Notes under the pieces: model-generated
Told to the model about the DNA's origin: nothing
Database searches by the model: none
Seen by the model: only the letters and a program-made list of their open reading frames with translations
Translations under genes and position numbers: made by a program
Shown here: positions 47,600 to 59,149 of the stretch, one piece after another
Position numbering within the stretch: the stretch's first letter is position 1
How the letters are laid out: each line of letters opens with the position of its first letter
Source of the DNA: Turritopsis dohrnii
Taxonomy: Eukaryota; Cnidaria; Hydrozoa; Anthoathecata; Oceaniidae
Length of the DNA: 64,000 bases
NCBI GenBank assembly: GCA_027922465.2
Contig: BQMF02000812.1
Location: 31,303-95,302, forward strand
Direction: 5' to 3'

Positions 47600-49450
47600 A
47601 TATCAAATACGTCACTCAATGACTTCATTTGCTATAAATAACACAAAGGGACATCTTCCACGTCATGTCTTGGTACATGTACCTTGTGAATTTGAATGGG
47701 CTTGTTACCCGTTGTTACATCTTCTTACACCTTGTTACACCTTGTTACAACTTTACCAAGGAGAAAAAGATTCATTTACGTTACTTAATGACGTCATTTG
47801 TTATAAATAACACACGTGCAAATCCACTACGTCATGTCTTGTTACATGGACCTTGCGAAATTGAATGGGCTTGTTACACGTTGTTACATCTTGTTACACC
47901 TTGTTACACCTTGTTACAACTTTGCCAAGGAAAAAAGATTTCAAACGCGTCACTTAATGACGTCATTGGCTATAAATAACACACGTGCGAATCCACTACG
48001 TCAATTTTTGTTACATGGACCTTGCGAAATTGAATGGGCTTGTTACACGTTGTTACATCTTGTTACATCTTGTTACACGTTGTTACAACTTTACCAAGGA
48101 GAAAAGCTTTCAAACACGTCACTCAATGACGTCGTTTGCTATAAATAACACATGGGGAAATCTTCTACGTCATGGTGTTGTTACATGGACTTTGTGAATT
48201 TGAATGGGCTTGTTACACGTTGTTACATCTTGTTACATCTTGTTACACGTTGTTACAACTTTACCAAAGGGAAAAGGTATCAAATACGTCACTCAATGAC
48301 GCCGTTTCCTATAAATAACACATAGCGGCATCTACTACGTCATGTGCTGTTACAATTAATGCAACGTCATCACTAATTGACGTATTCAATATCTTTTCTC
48401 CTTGGTAAAGTTGTAGCAAGGTGTAACAAGATGTAACAACGTGTAACAACGTGTAACAAGCCCTTTGTTACATGTACCTTATGAATTTGAATGAGCTTGT
48501 TACACCTTGTTACATCTTGTTACATCTTGTTACACCTTGTTACAACTTTACCAAGGTGAAAAGACTTCAGACACGTCACTCAATGACGTCGTTTGCTATA
48601 AATAACACATAGGGAAATCTTCTACGTCATGTGCTGTTACCTTTAATGCAACGTCATCACTAAGTGACGTATTTAATATCTTTTCTTCTTGGTAAAGTTG
48701 TAACAAGGTGTAACAAGATGTAACAACGTGTAACAACGTGTAACAAGCCCATTCAAATTCGCAAGGTACATGTAACAACACATGACGTGGTGGATTCGCA
48801 CGTGTGTTATTTATAGCCAGTGACGTCATTAAGTGACGCGTTTGAAATCTTTTTTCCTTGGTAAAGTTGTAACAAGGTGTAACAAGATGTAACAACGTGT
48901 AACAACGTGTAACAAGCCTATACAAATACACAAGGTACGTGTAACAAGACATGACGTAGAGGATTTCCCTATGAGTTATTTATAGCACACGCCGTCATTG
49001 GGTGATGTGTTTGAAATCTTTTCTCCTTGGTAAAGTTGTAACAACGTGTAACAAGATGTAGCAAGATGTAACAACGTGTAACAAGCCCATTCAAATTCAC
49101 AAGGTCCATGTAACAACACATGTCGTAGTGGTTTTGCTTGTTAGTTATTTATAGCAAATGACGTCATTGAGTGACGTGTCTGAAATATTTTCTCCTTGGT
49201 AAAGTTGTAACAACGTGTAACTACATGTAACAAGATGTAACAACGTGTAACAAGCCTATACAAATACGCAACGTACATGTACCAACACTTGACGTAGAAG
49301 ATTTTCTTATGTGTTATTTATAGCAAACGACGTCATTGAGTGACGTGTCTGAAATATTTTCTCCTTGGTAAAGTTGTAACAAGGTGTAACTACATGTAAC
49401 AAGATGTAGCAACGTGTAACAAGCCCATTCAAATTTACTACATACATGTA
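47600..49450. repeat. Iteron array of unit 2 (10-bp TTGTTACAYS repeats in large palindrome)
   Basis: About eleven units of roughly 170 bp are arranged first in plus orientation (47614-48340), then mixed (48360-48670), then in minus orientation (48680-49450). Each unit has five or so consecutive 10-bp iterons (TTGTTACACG, TTGTTACATC, TTGTTACACC), then CTTTACCAAGG, then a box TGACGTCA followed about 10 bp later by CTATAAATAACACA. The whole is a 1.85 kb imperfect palindrome between the convergent recombinase and helicase gene ends. Open frames in both strands of the array are produced by the repeats and are not genes. Confidence 0.8.
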
Positions 49451-49634
49451 ACAAGACATGAGGCGTATGTGTTATTTGTACCAAGTGAGTTGCAATGCAG
49501 CTCTTAATGATTATTTGTTATTCATGTTTAAATCGAACAAGTTGGGAATTTTTAGTTGGTCACTGAAAGGTTACCTTTTTTTGTATGTTGGCTTGGGGAA
49601 AGAATTGCAATATTAATGCACGTTAGGAAGAATT

Positions 49635-52560
49635 TTAATTTTCCTCATCGGTTGAAATTACAATAACGTCGTTGCAAGCATGTGTGACATTAAAAAGAAC
49701 CAGCTTTGCAATGTCCGGTTTTGCTTCCACAACTGTCTTTGGTTTTTTGTTTGAGATTTCTTCTGCGCCTTCCTCTTCCCCTAAAAATCGCTTTTCTCCT
49801 GTGGAATCGTCGGAATGATCTTCATTTTGTTCTGTCTCTATGAATTCTTGGAATCTGGTCATTGGAAACCATTCCCTTTCCCTGTCATTGATATACAGCC
49901 AAGCATCATAAACTGTGTCTGCGCCTTTCCAACCACTACGGAATCTCATCTCAAATGCTTTCTTCGTGCCGTCTGTAATCTCTATACCTTCCAGATTCGA
50001 CTTTATCAGTGTGAACACCTTCTTTATGTATTCTTTATCTGCGTGTTGAGCAGTACAATCAAACTCTGGTGTCTCAAACGCAAGGTCATTGTAAAGTATC
50101 CCCTCGTGTCTGTCTGCTTGTAGGACTGCGTAATCAACGGCCGATTGTGGAGCTTCTTCAACGGTTTCTTCATCGTCGTCCGAAATGGTGACTTGCGAAA
50201 AACTTATTTCGTCGTGACTAGCGAATAACAAATTGCGAGGATTGTAATCAAAGTCGTTATACACAGCGCCCTCGCCATTACCAGTCGGATTGGGAGGATT
50301 TTCAAACAAAGACTTGCGTCTTATTTGGTTTGCAACGTAGTGGAATACGTCCATACAGTTGGTTCTTAACCATGCTAAAAAATAAAGTAAATGTTCTGTT
50401 GACGCGGACAGAGATCTAAATCTTTAGCCTCAGTAACAGCTAACTTCTTGTTTCACCTAATGCAATGAAAGACTAGTCACCAGCTTTTGTATAAAAAAAA
50501 TCGTATTTAAACTGACCGCTCACTGTAGCATTCTTTTTTGGCAACGCTTTTGTGCTGAACACACACAATCTATTTCTGATTGCATCTCCGTCTGTACCGT
50601 CACCAAAATCAGGATATTCGTTGGTGGTGATAAAAAATCCGCTGTTGTACTTAAATTGAAACGAATCTTTGTGCTTTCTTGAGACCGCCATTAATCCACC
50701 TAATAGAAAATGTATTCAAGTTACTGTTGGATGGAGATCAATGATTGATCCCTTAACAGATGAAGAAGTCTAACCTTGAAGAACTCTTTTAGCATCTTCA
50801 CAACTCAAAGAGTCACTCGTCCATTCATCCATTAAAACTATCTGTGTGTATTCATTGATGTTTGCTGCTGAAAAGCGTCCGTCAGCCACCACTGTGGAGA
50901 TGTATTTTGAAGGAATTATGCCTTAAATATAACGGAAACAAAGGAGACCTTAGTTAATTGCAACATCAAATTTGGTAATTTAGTGTTTTGTAATTGCTTT
51001 TACCTTGAAAAGGCGAAAACCAACTTGTCTTTCCACTGTCTGATGGTCCAACTAGCATCAATTTTGATTCTTTGGCAGGAAATCTCTGGTGGCACAACAG
51101 CCGGTAATATTTCTTAAAGAATAACTTTCGCTGTTTCTCATCTGGAAAACTGTTTTCGATTCCTAAAAGACACAAAATATAATATGGAAAAAGTAATATA
51201 ACTCTTAAAATGATATGGTTTAATAAGTAAATGCTTAATCACCTTCGACAAATGGCTTTGGATATGGTACTTCTCCAGTAAAATTGTACCGAACAAAAGC
51301 TCTTGGTGAGCCAATTATCCGGTTGGTGGTTTTCTGGAACCCTTTTCTTTGAATATTAAAATAATACCCGTCATTAACTTCGATGAAATTGTAGTCAATG
51401 CGCAACGGTTGAATGGCTCTACATGACGGCTCCGATAACAGAGCAACAATTGGTGTTATGTAAGGTGCAATGACGTCAGCTATCCGTACTTCGCCTAACA
51501 AACTTAGAACGAAGTCTTTTACCAATGTGCAATATACAAACGTTCTGTGAGACTCTGGTGGCTTCCTGTATATTCCTCCATCACTTATTGCATATCCCTT
51601 CTCCTGCATTACCCTTCTGATCATATCAATGGCTTTACACAATTTTGATTGTGGCCGATCAGGTACTGCTGGTGCCCAACCATCTAGCAACAATAGTGTT
51701 AAGTGAAGAAACGTAGAAAAAGAAAAATACATAACTTAAGCTGTAAATGATATATTCACCTGCATTTTCTTCATTGAGTACTTGTAGTGACAAATCTGTA
51801 AATTTGATTTTTTCAATAGCAGAAATAACACTTTCGCGAACGCGACCATCCAGTTTCGAAAGTAAATGTAATTGCACTGGTTTTACTGTTTCCTCCTCGA
51901 CTGCAACGTGATCCATTTCGTACCCGTCCTTCCTCGCTGTTTCCCGGACCAGTCGCGTTTTACTTAACACTAGCATTTGAAGGGCTTTCTGACTTTTGTG
52001 GTCTTTCAACGCAATATACAATGAGCTAGCGTATGCATCCTCAGCATTTTTGTCACCTACAAACAAAGTGAATTACGAGAGGATAAAACCAATTACAAAA
52101 AGAAGAAATAATAACTAAATTCAATAAAATGCATCTCACCTCTTCCTTTTATCACTTTGCATGAATCGATGTCCAACCCAGCACACAAAAGTTTCTGCAC
52201 AACTTTATTTTCAAAATCGACGGCACACGAATCTGGCCAATCAAACACTATCCAGAAGGCAAAGCCAGGTTCGTCTTTCTGTTTCCTTTTGTCCAAACTA
52301 CGACTTTCTAGGATTGTGGCACAACTAAAAAATGCCACAACCTGATTCAGGGACTTTATTGTAGATTCCAATAGTTCCCTTTTGCCCCACATGCGTTCAT
52401 AAGGATTTTCATCTTTCCAAAGAGCTCTAACAGCCACAACATTATACTTTGCTGAGAAAGCCGGCACAATAAAACTTCGCAAAGCCCGTTTTAATGGCTT
52501 TTCACGGAGACAATGTGAAGCCTTCACATTTGATTCCATTTCCATCGATTCCATTTCCAT
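49635..52560 (-). CDS. Superfamily 3 helicase (Rep/NS1-like), seven exons, 795 residues
   Basis: Exons 52560-52140, 52056-51760, 51683-51243, 51162-51004, 50921-50775, 50699-50517 and 50374-49635 join through GT-AG introns in consistent phase (all phase 1) to one 795-codon reading frame. The N-terminal 390 residues have no domain I can name. The AAA+ SF3 core follows: Walker A LVGPSDSGKTS (K431), Walker B QIVLMDEW (D471, E472), motif C GFFITTNE (N515), and arginine-finger-like AIRNRLCVF (R530/R532). The last 240 residues are acidic and Ser-rich, ending in VISTDEEN. SF3 helicases unwind replication origins of small DNA viruses and plasmids. No HUH nickase motif is visible. The start ATG 52560 is followed by a short MEMES repeat. 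The gene converges on the iteron array; as origin helicase it would act there (inference). Confidence 0.85.
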
Positions 52561-52596
52561 CGTTCTATCAAATACCAACCAACAATCTTGACAAAC

Positions 52597-52626
52597 GGAA
52601 CAATTTTTTTCTTAAACGATTATATA
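52597..52626. other. Right attachment site of unit 2 (putative)
   Basis: GGAAC (52597-52601), 17 bp, then ATTATATA (52619-52626). The 31 bp from 52596 match the end of unit 1 from 44855 at 27 positions. Beyond the octamer the sequence becomes a TTA microsatellite, the tail of the adjoining LINE. Confidence 0.55.
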
Positions 52627-52650
52627 TTATTATTATTATTATTATTATTA
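52627..52650. repeat. TTA microsatellite (LINE tail)
   Basis: About eight TTA units. On the minus strand this reads TAA repeats, a common 3' tail of CR1/L2/jockey-like LINEs, so it is likely the 3' end of the retrotransposon at 52627-55140. Confidence 0.6.
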
Positions 52651-53532
52651 AATGATATTTATACAGGTTGGCTACGTCAGAAATATATACATATCTGTTA
52701 TCAATGTAGGACCTGTGAGAATAAAAATAAAAATGAAACTAAAAAAAAAAAACTAGACTCGTGTCTGTGAAAAACTTGAGTGGCTTTGAGAGAACTCGAG
52801 AACTCAAGAAGACATTTGGCTGTAGAAGTGTAAAAGTGGTATATTTATATAATCAAACATAAAACATAAAATCTATATATATTAAAATATTATTTATAAG
52901 TTAAAAGCAAGAGGGACATAGCACACTAGAAGGTAAGTATAGAAGGAGCTCTCAAAATGCATACAAAACCAAGATCGAATTTTAGAAGTGAGTCAAAAAT
53001 GCAAAATGATAGGAACAAACTGGACGAATAGTGGGTAATCATTAAAAAGTGTATGAAAACAATTTCCGTTTGAAATTCACTAAATAACTTTCATTTCTGA
53101 GTTCCACAGGCAAACGGTTGAACAATTGGGCACCATAGTACGAGGGAGGCACCTTACCAGCCTCTGTGCGAACTCTCGGCATTCTGATGAGTGATTTATT
53201 TCCACGTGTGTTAATTCGATGACTAGTTTCCTTGTATTCGACGTTGCTGACTTTGTCGATTTTATGAATGATCTTGAAGACGTCTAGCACAATTTTTCTT
53301 TTCCGTTCCGTTTCGATAGGAATCCATTTCGTTCCAGACTTCCCAACGATTGAGCAGGCATGGTTATGGAGATTTTCGAATTTCATTTTCCATGTCATGT
53401 TTTGACCGCTGTATATATGATTGCAGTAGAAGTAAATTGGCTTTATCATTGCTGTGTAAATAGATTCAGCAGCCATCGGAGGAATCTGGTGTCGCAACTT
53501 CCACAATAAAAAGATTCTGAAGCAGATTTTTT

Positions 53533-54546
53533 TTATATACTTTCTAGGTTGAGATGTGTATCCAATGTAACACCAAGGTATTCATATGAAGATGACTGAT
53601 TAATATTTTGGGATTGAATCGTGATGTTATCATCTGAGTGATTAGTTGTTCTGTTGCCATACATCAGAAATTCAGTTTTGCCTTTTTTAGTGTTGAGTAT
53701 TAAACAGTTGTCTGTTATCCATTTATGCACTATTTCTGCTTCCTTGTTAATTATTGCGATGATGTTTCGTTCGTTCTTGTGTGAATAATAGAGAATAGTG
53801 TCATCTGCATATTTGAGAATTGAACATTTGTTAAGGCAAAAATGGAGGTCATTCAATAGAATAATAAATAGCAATGGGCCGAGAATGGAGCCTTGTGGGA
53901 CACCATGTGTGACGTGTTCAATGCACGACGTTTTTCCTTCATAAATTACAATTTGAGTTCGATTGAATAAATAATCAGCAATCCATGAAAGCTCAGGTCC
54001 AGCGATACCGTAATATGGTAGTTTTTGTAAAAGAACCGAATGGTTGACTGTATCGAAGGCCCTGGTTAAGTCCATATAAAGAAGACCAGTTTTGTTTCCA
54101 TTGTCCATGCTACAGCGAATATGGTTCAACAAGTGTGTCACAGCATGCTGAGTTGATCTGCTTTTTCGAAAGCCATACTGATGTGAACTGAACAGATTGT
54201 TTGACTCCATGTATTGCGATATTTGTTGAAAAGCAAATCTTTCGAGGACTTTAGAAATCACGTTGAGTACGGATATTGGACGGTAGTTTGAAAGAAGATG
54301 TTTTTCTTCGGACTTGTAGATCAGTGTGATTTTTGTAGTTTTTTCGATAGTCGGAAATATACCAGATTTAAAGCTTCTGTCAGCGAGGAACGATAACGGT
54401 GCTGCAATTTCCTCAGCTGCATCTTTGATGAGAGATGCGGGCAGGTTATCGATACCGGAGGATTTCGATGAATTAAGCGATTTCAAAATTTTTACCGTCT
54501 CCGATATCTCTACAGCCTGTGTCTGTGTCTGTGGTGGTTTCATCAC
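53533..54546 (-). pseudogene. Reverse transcriptase domain of the 52.6-55.1 kb LINE
   Basis: The 337-codon frame holds SSKSSGIDNLPASLIKDAAE, NYRPISVLNVISKVLERF, the A motif YMDLTRAFDTVNH, the B motif HGVPQGSILGPLLF, the catalytic KYADDTILYY, KKGKTEFLMYG and YEYLGVTLD: a complete LINE polymerase core. A frameshift near 53510-53535 separates it from the C-terminal domain, and the endonuclease is truncated. It is distinct from the LINE at 23.4-26.1 kb, which shares only the general motifs. Confidence 0.85.
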
Positions 54547-55145
54547 CCAGTTTGAAAGATCGGGATGGAACTTCTTTGTTTTTAACGGGGTACGATCTTT
54601 TTATCCGTTTCCAAAAGTCTTTCGGGTTGGTACAATTGTCTCGGAAAATGGAGCGTACATGATTTGCTTTTGCTTGTCGAATAAGATATGATACTCTATT
54701 TCTCATTCTTTTGTACGTAGACCAATCTAGTTCACTATTTGTTCTTTTAGAACAGCGGAGGTAATAATCGCGGGTGTTTATTTTATTTTTGATATCCCTT
54801 GTGACCCATGGGTTCTGAAGTCCACGGACTTTTTTCTCTGTATGAGGTGCATGTTTATTTATAATTGTTGTTAAGTAATGCTGAAATAGATTCTAGGAGA
54901 CATTTAGATCGTTTTCTGAAAGACAGTTTTCCCATGGTATATTTCGCATTTCGTCTTTAAAGCAATTTTTGTCATACTTTGAGTAATCGCGAGTGAATAT
55001 TTTTCGGGAAGCTGGTTTCCTAACATGTAGTTTGCGAACAATACCCACAAGGTCATGGTCACTGAGAGAATTTGCATCGACAAGGTGCACTTCTTCTCTA
55101 CTTTTATTTTTTGGAGAAATCGCAAATACAGTATTTGAATATCAG

Positions 55146-55207
55146 TTAGTTTACTTCGTCTTCTTCCCGATCCGAGTCAATCAGAAGATTGGGATGATCT
55201 TCGACAT
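55146..55207 (-). other. Possible last exon with acidic end
   Basis: After a good acceptor (TTTGTAAATTCAG, ending 55208) a 20-residue frame reads DVEDHPNLLIDSDREEDEVN and stops. The acidic end is reminiscent of the helicase C-terminus (VISTDEEN), so it might be the end of a further element copy interrupted by the LINE. Evidence is thin. Confidence 0.25.
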
Positions 55208-55479
55208 CTGAATTTACAAATAAAAAAGGAAAGCTCAAAAACAGTTGTTTTTCTTTCAAAAAGAATGTCGGATCTTCTTTCTGTTTTGAGTACTCTAAAG
55301 ACCATTGAGATTTGTTGTAAAATAATTCAGAGAAACGCAAGATTGCTTCCAATAACAAGAACACACTTTATAGTGCGTAAGTGTTACCTAGGAAATACCA
55401 CTCTCATAAAAAAAGCCGCTTATTCTTTGTGGCATTGTTACTCTGCTGTAGCACTCCCATCGTTGATTTCCTTTTAATA

Positions 55480-56690
55480 TTAAAATAACTGCTACCGAGA
55501 TTGAAAGGATGGGGTGCAAGTAGTAACAAAATCATAATTCAGTCGTCATATGTCCCACTAAGAAATCTTCTGCCAATCAAAATAAACATTTATATAAACA
55601 AGATCTATTTCCAAGGCAATCAAATAATTACTTGTAATTACCATATTCAAATTTCAAATTAACCACAAAGATATTTCAACTAGCAATTCATGAACTCTGG
55701 CAGATTATGACGTAAATAAACTCTATACCTGATTCGGGCAAATCTAGTCAGGAAGCATTCAACTTCCGGGTAAAAATTGATGAGATTCTGAAAAAGACCT
55801 CAGGGAGCTGATTGGAGTTATCAAGTAAGGTCATTTTTTTTCAATGGTTTAATGACACTCAAATCCAAGTCCGCGGATATTAAAGAAGAAATGTAACCTA
55901 TTAGCATCATTTGTCGGAATGCCTCTATGGTCGTTTTCGACTTTCCTTGGCATTTTGCCAGATTCCTTGTTGACTTCATAGTTTATTACAGTACTTTTTT
56001 TATAAATGTGTCAACTTACGAGCATGCAGTAAATCTTCTTTGAGCGAGTCGTGTTAACGTTATAGATATAGTTTCCATTGTCATGATTCTGATTGCACCA
56101 TAACACTTCTGAACGAAGTTGCTTTTTACTTGAACTTTGGACACACATTTTTTTTGGATTTCAAGTTAACGGTATACACCTGTTTTAAGCTGTCCTGAAT
56201 TTTACTACTTAACCAAATTTTGGCACATTGCTTTTTATTATATTTAATGAACATAAGAAGTTTGCGAAATAAGCAAGATTCTCCTTAACAATTTGCGTTT
56301 TTCACAACATTTCACACTCAGTAAAATTGAAATTTCTAGTGAGAATTATTTCCCCAGTATCGATTTAGAGGCCATTCTAGACCTTTTTAAGCAAACTATT
56401 ATTTTGTTAGCCCCCAATTCCCCCACCCCCACTTTGAAATCCATGGCGGGGGAACTGCTTTTAAAATCAGATTAAATTTGAGTGGAAATTAATAACTATC
56501 ATCAAATCATACGAAGATAGTATAAATAAAATAGCCGTACCGGTATTCGGCATCCTTTTTAGACGGTATGCCGGTATTATTCCTCTTTAGGAAGAAGTCG
56601 TTGCATTGTAAGAAAACATTACATTGTAAAAAAATATTTTAATTCAAGTTCTAACGATTCCCAGTTCGGTGCTTGAAAACTACAGAAAGA
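55480..56690. other. No recognisable gene
   Basis: AT-rich spacer; the 60-codon frame at 56293-56475 has no recognisable domain. Confidence 0.5.
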
Positions 56691-56691
56691 G

Positions 56692-57411
56692 ATGGTCCTG
56701 TCCAATAATCAAAGAGCTGTCATTGAAAATGACTTTTTAGAGAAAGGCTGGAATGCAAACAGGATATGGAAGGAGCATCCAACGTTTAAATGTTCACGTA
56801 TGGCTGTACAAAATTTGATTGAAAAAATAAAGGACACTGGATGTACAGCGCGCAGAAAAGGGAGTGGACGACCCGTAACTGCTACGACTGAAGAAAATGG
56901 CACAGTGTTTGAGGAACTTGTTTGCTCCCAAGAAGAAGATCCTGGGACACACAACTCAATAAGAAAAATTGCTTCAGAGCTCTCAATAACGAAGTCTTCA
57001 GTGCACCGTCTTGTTAAGAAAAGAAAACTTCACTGTTACAAACGTTTGAAAACACCACATTTTACATTCGTACAAGATAGTGCACCTTCGCATCGCGCAA
57101 ACAAAGTCCAGAACCTTCTGAAGGAGAAATTGAAATCCACATTTGTTAAAAGCACTGATTGGCCTCCAAAATCGCCTGATTGTAATCCTTTGGGTTATTA
57201 CTTTTGGGACCGTGTCCAAGAAAAGGTTTACCAAAGTCGTCACTGTTACCCTTTCGAAACAACAGAAGAGTTAGAAGCAAGGATTTTGGAAGTCTGGGAT
57301 GAATGCGCAACTGATTTGAAGGAAATCCGCAAGGCAATGAAACAGTTTCTTCCATGTCTGAAGGCTGCTCTAACAAAAGAAGGTGGATCAATCAAAACTT
57401 TTTTTGGATAA
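56692..57411 (+). pseudogene. Mariner-like transposase with internal deletion
   Basis: The 239-codon frame starts at ATG 56692. Residues 1-115 hold the paired helix-turn-helix DNA-binding region of mariner/IS630 transposases (NRIWKEHPTFKCSRMAVQNL, GSGRPVTATTEEN, IRKIASELSITKSSVHRLVK). After CYKRLKTPHF the protein jumps to FVQDSAPSHRANKVQ, so about 100 residues with the first catalytic Asp are missing. The second Asp (QDSAPSH) and the third (KSPDCNPLGYYFW) remain, about 33 residues apart, which fits a mariner-type DDD triad. The deletion is in frame, so the frame stays open but the enzyme cannot be active. A short product retaining the DNA-binding domain could in principle act as a repressor; that is speculation. 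A terminus-like GGGACACCCGG lies at 57714-57724. Confidence 0.8.
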
Positions 57412-59149
57412 TGAAGAACCTAAACTGTTACTTTTAATTAACTTTGTACCAACTTTATTGTGAAATTAACTAAAGATTCAGTTGATGAAAAAATCAAAAT
57501 CACAAATGACGTCAATTATTCTTTATTTGCGGGACTTCATTTATACCTAACGATGCACTATTCACAATAAATTTTGAGATATTTATCATATACACCCCAA
57601 ATTTGGTATGTCTGTGTTTTAATAATGAAAAAAATAACATGTGAAAAACTCAAAAGATTTAGAACAATCCTTACTGCGAAATCAAGTTCTAAATTCATGT
57701 AAAGTTTTGTTTGGGACACCCGGTAATAATCGGTGTCTGACACAAAGACTTACAAATGGTTAATCCTTGTGCAAATCCGCCAAACTCAAATAAAAGTTTA
57801 CAATTCAGTTACACGGCATAATTATTGTACAATAATTATAAAAAATTGTTTTATATACGTCGATTTAAAACATAGCACTTTGATGTTTCTACATTATATT
57901 GGATTACTCTGAAAAACAATTACATCAACTCTTGGTTGTTCTAGAACAATAAACTGCGTTTCACATAAATCACATGAGAACTACAACACATTCAAACCTG
58001 TGACGGCTGAAATTTGCATTAAACGTTAATAATGAAAGAAATTAAAAAGAATTTCAAAACTTATTTGGAAATAAATTTTCATAATTTAGAGAATTAAATG
58101 AAACTGCAATTAAAAACGTCAAGGGAATTGATACAATATTTAAGATTTACAAAATTGATAGACGTTTTCATTAATTACATCATTACATCCATGGTTTCGT
58201 TAGAAAGATTAACTAGATCCTCATAAGAGGTCATGTATCACTTCTTCTTGTTAAAGCCAAAAACATCATTCATATTCTACTTGAAAACAAGGCATTGGAT
58301 GTTGTCAGATGACTAATGAAAAGGAGCATTGCATATTGGACCATGGTTAAATATTATGACCACTTTTAGTTAGTACTGTTTTCTTGGCGACACTTACAAC
58401 AAGTAAACATTATAAGATGTGGAAAATAACTTCAAATTTAGCCTACTACTGTCTGCAATCGAGGAATTACGGACGGACGAACGTACGGACAAACTCTAAG
58501 GGACGATCCCGCAATCGTGCAGGCGAATCATAAATCTCGGTTGGAATATACATACTAAAATATCAGACGGTGTTTAAAAGCTGCGTTCGGGAAAGAAGTA
58601 CTAAAATCTTTCAATCTGTTCGGCTTTTGGCCCTACCTTGGCATCTGTTAAAGCTTCTTCATTAGAGGTACAACCCAAGGTTAGCAACTGAAAATTACCT
58701 ATTATTCCTCATTTTATGGCTTTTCTTTAAATTGGGATTGCGATTGCAATAATTTTTAAAAACTCATTGATATCGTCCCTTACTTGTATTTGTAATAGTA
58801 CCTATCAAATTTATTATTTTTTCTCACAAAGGAAAGTCGCCTTGTTGTGATATTCTTCCTGCATTCAGTTAGGTAGGTAATATGAGAAACTCTTGGTGAT
58901 TTATCTGCACCACTATCCGATGCCAGATTGAGCAGGCACAATTAGTTCACAAGTTGTCCCTACTTTTCAGTGTGCACCTATCATTGTTTTCAAAGTTAAA
59001 GAAGTTCTAGTAGTTCATGGTTGCATTTCAGATTTCTCCAAATACAAATGTTACTTGCAGTTAGTTTTGTGCTTTCTATGATTATAATTCCATTTTGATA
59101 TCGAAAGAAATGCTACCACGACTGGCAGCATGAAGTGGAAGGAAGAACA
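57412..59149. other. No recognisable gene
   Basis: AT-rich spacer. A short tract at 58470-58500 has GGACGGACGAACGTACGGAC, a simple repeat. Nothing coding is recognisable. Confidence 0.5.

Larger units (their letters stand above)
44878..52626 (+). mobile_element. YR-SF3 element, unit 2 (apparently intact, 7.74 kb)
   Basis: The unit is bounded by ATTATATA at 44878-44885 and 52619-52626. It holds an open recombinase gene (plus), a small basic protein gene (plus), a 1.85 kb inverted iteron array, and a seven-exon superfamily 3 helicase gene (minus) whose start lies 58 bp from the right boundary. The right boundary (GGAAC 52597-52601, 17 bp, octamer) repeats the end of unit 1 with 27 of 31 bases identical. 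Direct-repeat flanks and the absence of long terminal inverted repeats fit integration of a circle by the encoded recombinase. Confidence 0.75.
52627..55140 (-). mobile_element. Non-LTR retrotransposon, 5'-truncated
   Basis: The minus strand encodes, in order, the end of the endonuclease (55090-54893, DANSLSDHDLVGIVRKLHVR), a linker (54706-54473, KDFWKRIKRSYP), the reverse transcriptase (54546-53533) and a C-terminal domain (53506-53042, AAESIYTAMIKPIYFYCNHI, GAQLFNRLPVELRN). The 5' part is missing beyond about 55140, as usual for LINE insertions. It ends in a TAA tail directly against the right boundary of the YR-SF3 unit. Confidence 0.8.

Noticed and set aside
47619..48952. Several overlapping open frames of 60-118 codons on both strands with repeated motifs such as LLHLVTPCYNF
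   Set aside because: They arise from translation of the TTGTTACA iterons; the frames repeat with the 170-bp unit and occur on both strands equally.
47600..49450. CRISPR-like array
   Set aside because: Repeats are 10-bp iterons within 170-bp units, inverted in the second half, with no unique spacers, and the genome is eukaryotic.
49635..52560. HUH-type rolling-circle nickase in the N-terminal half of the helicase protein
   Set aside because: I looked for a His-hydrophobic-His motif followed by a Tyr helix and saw none that was convincing.
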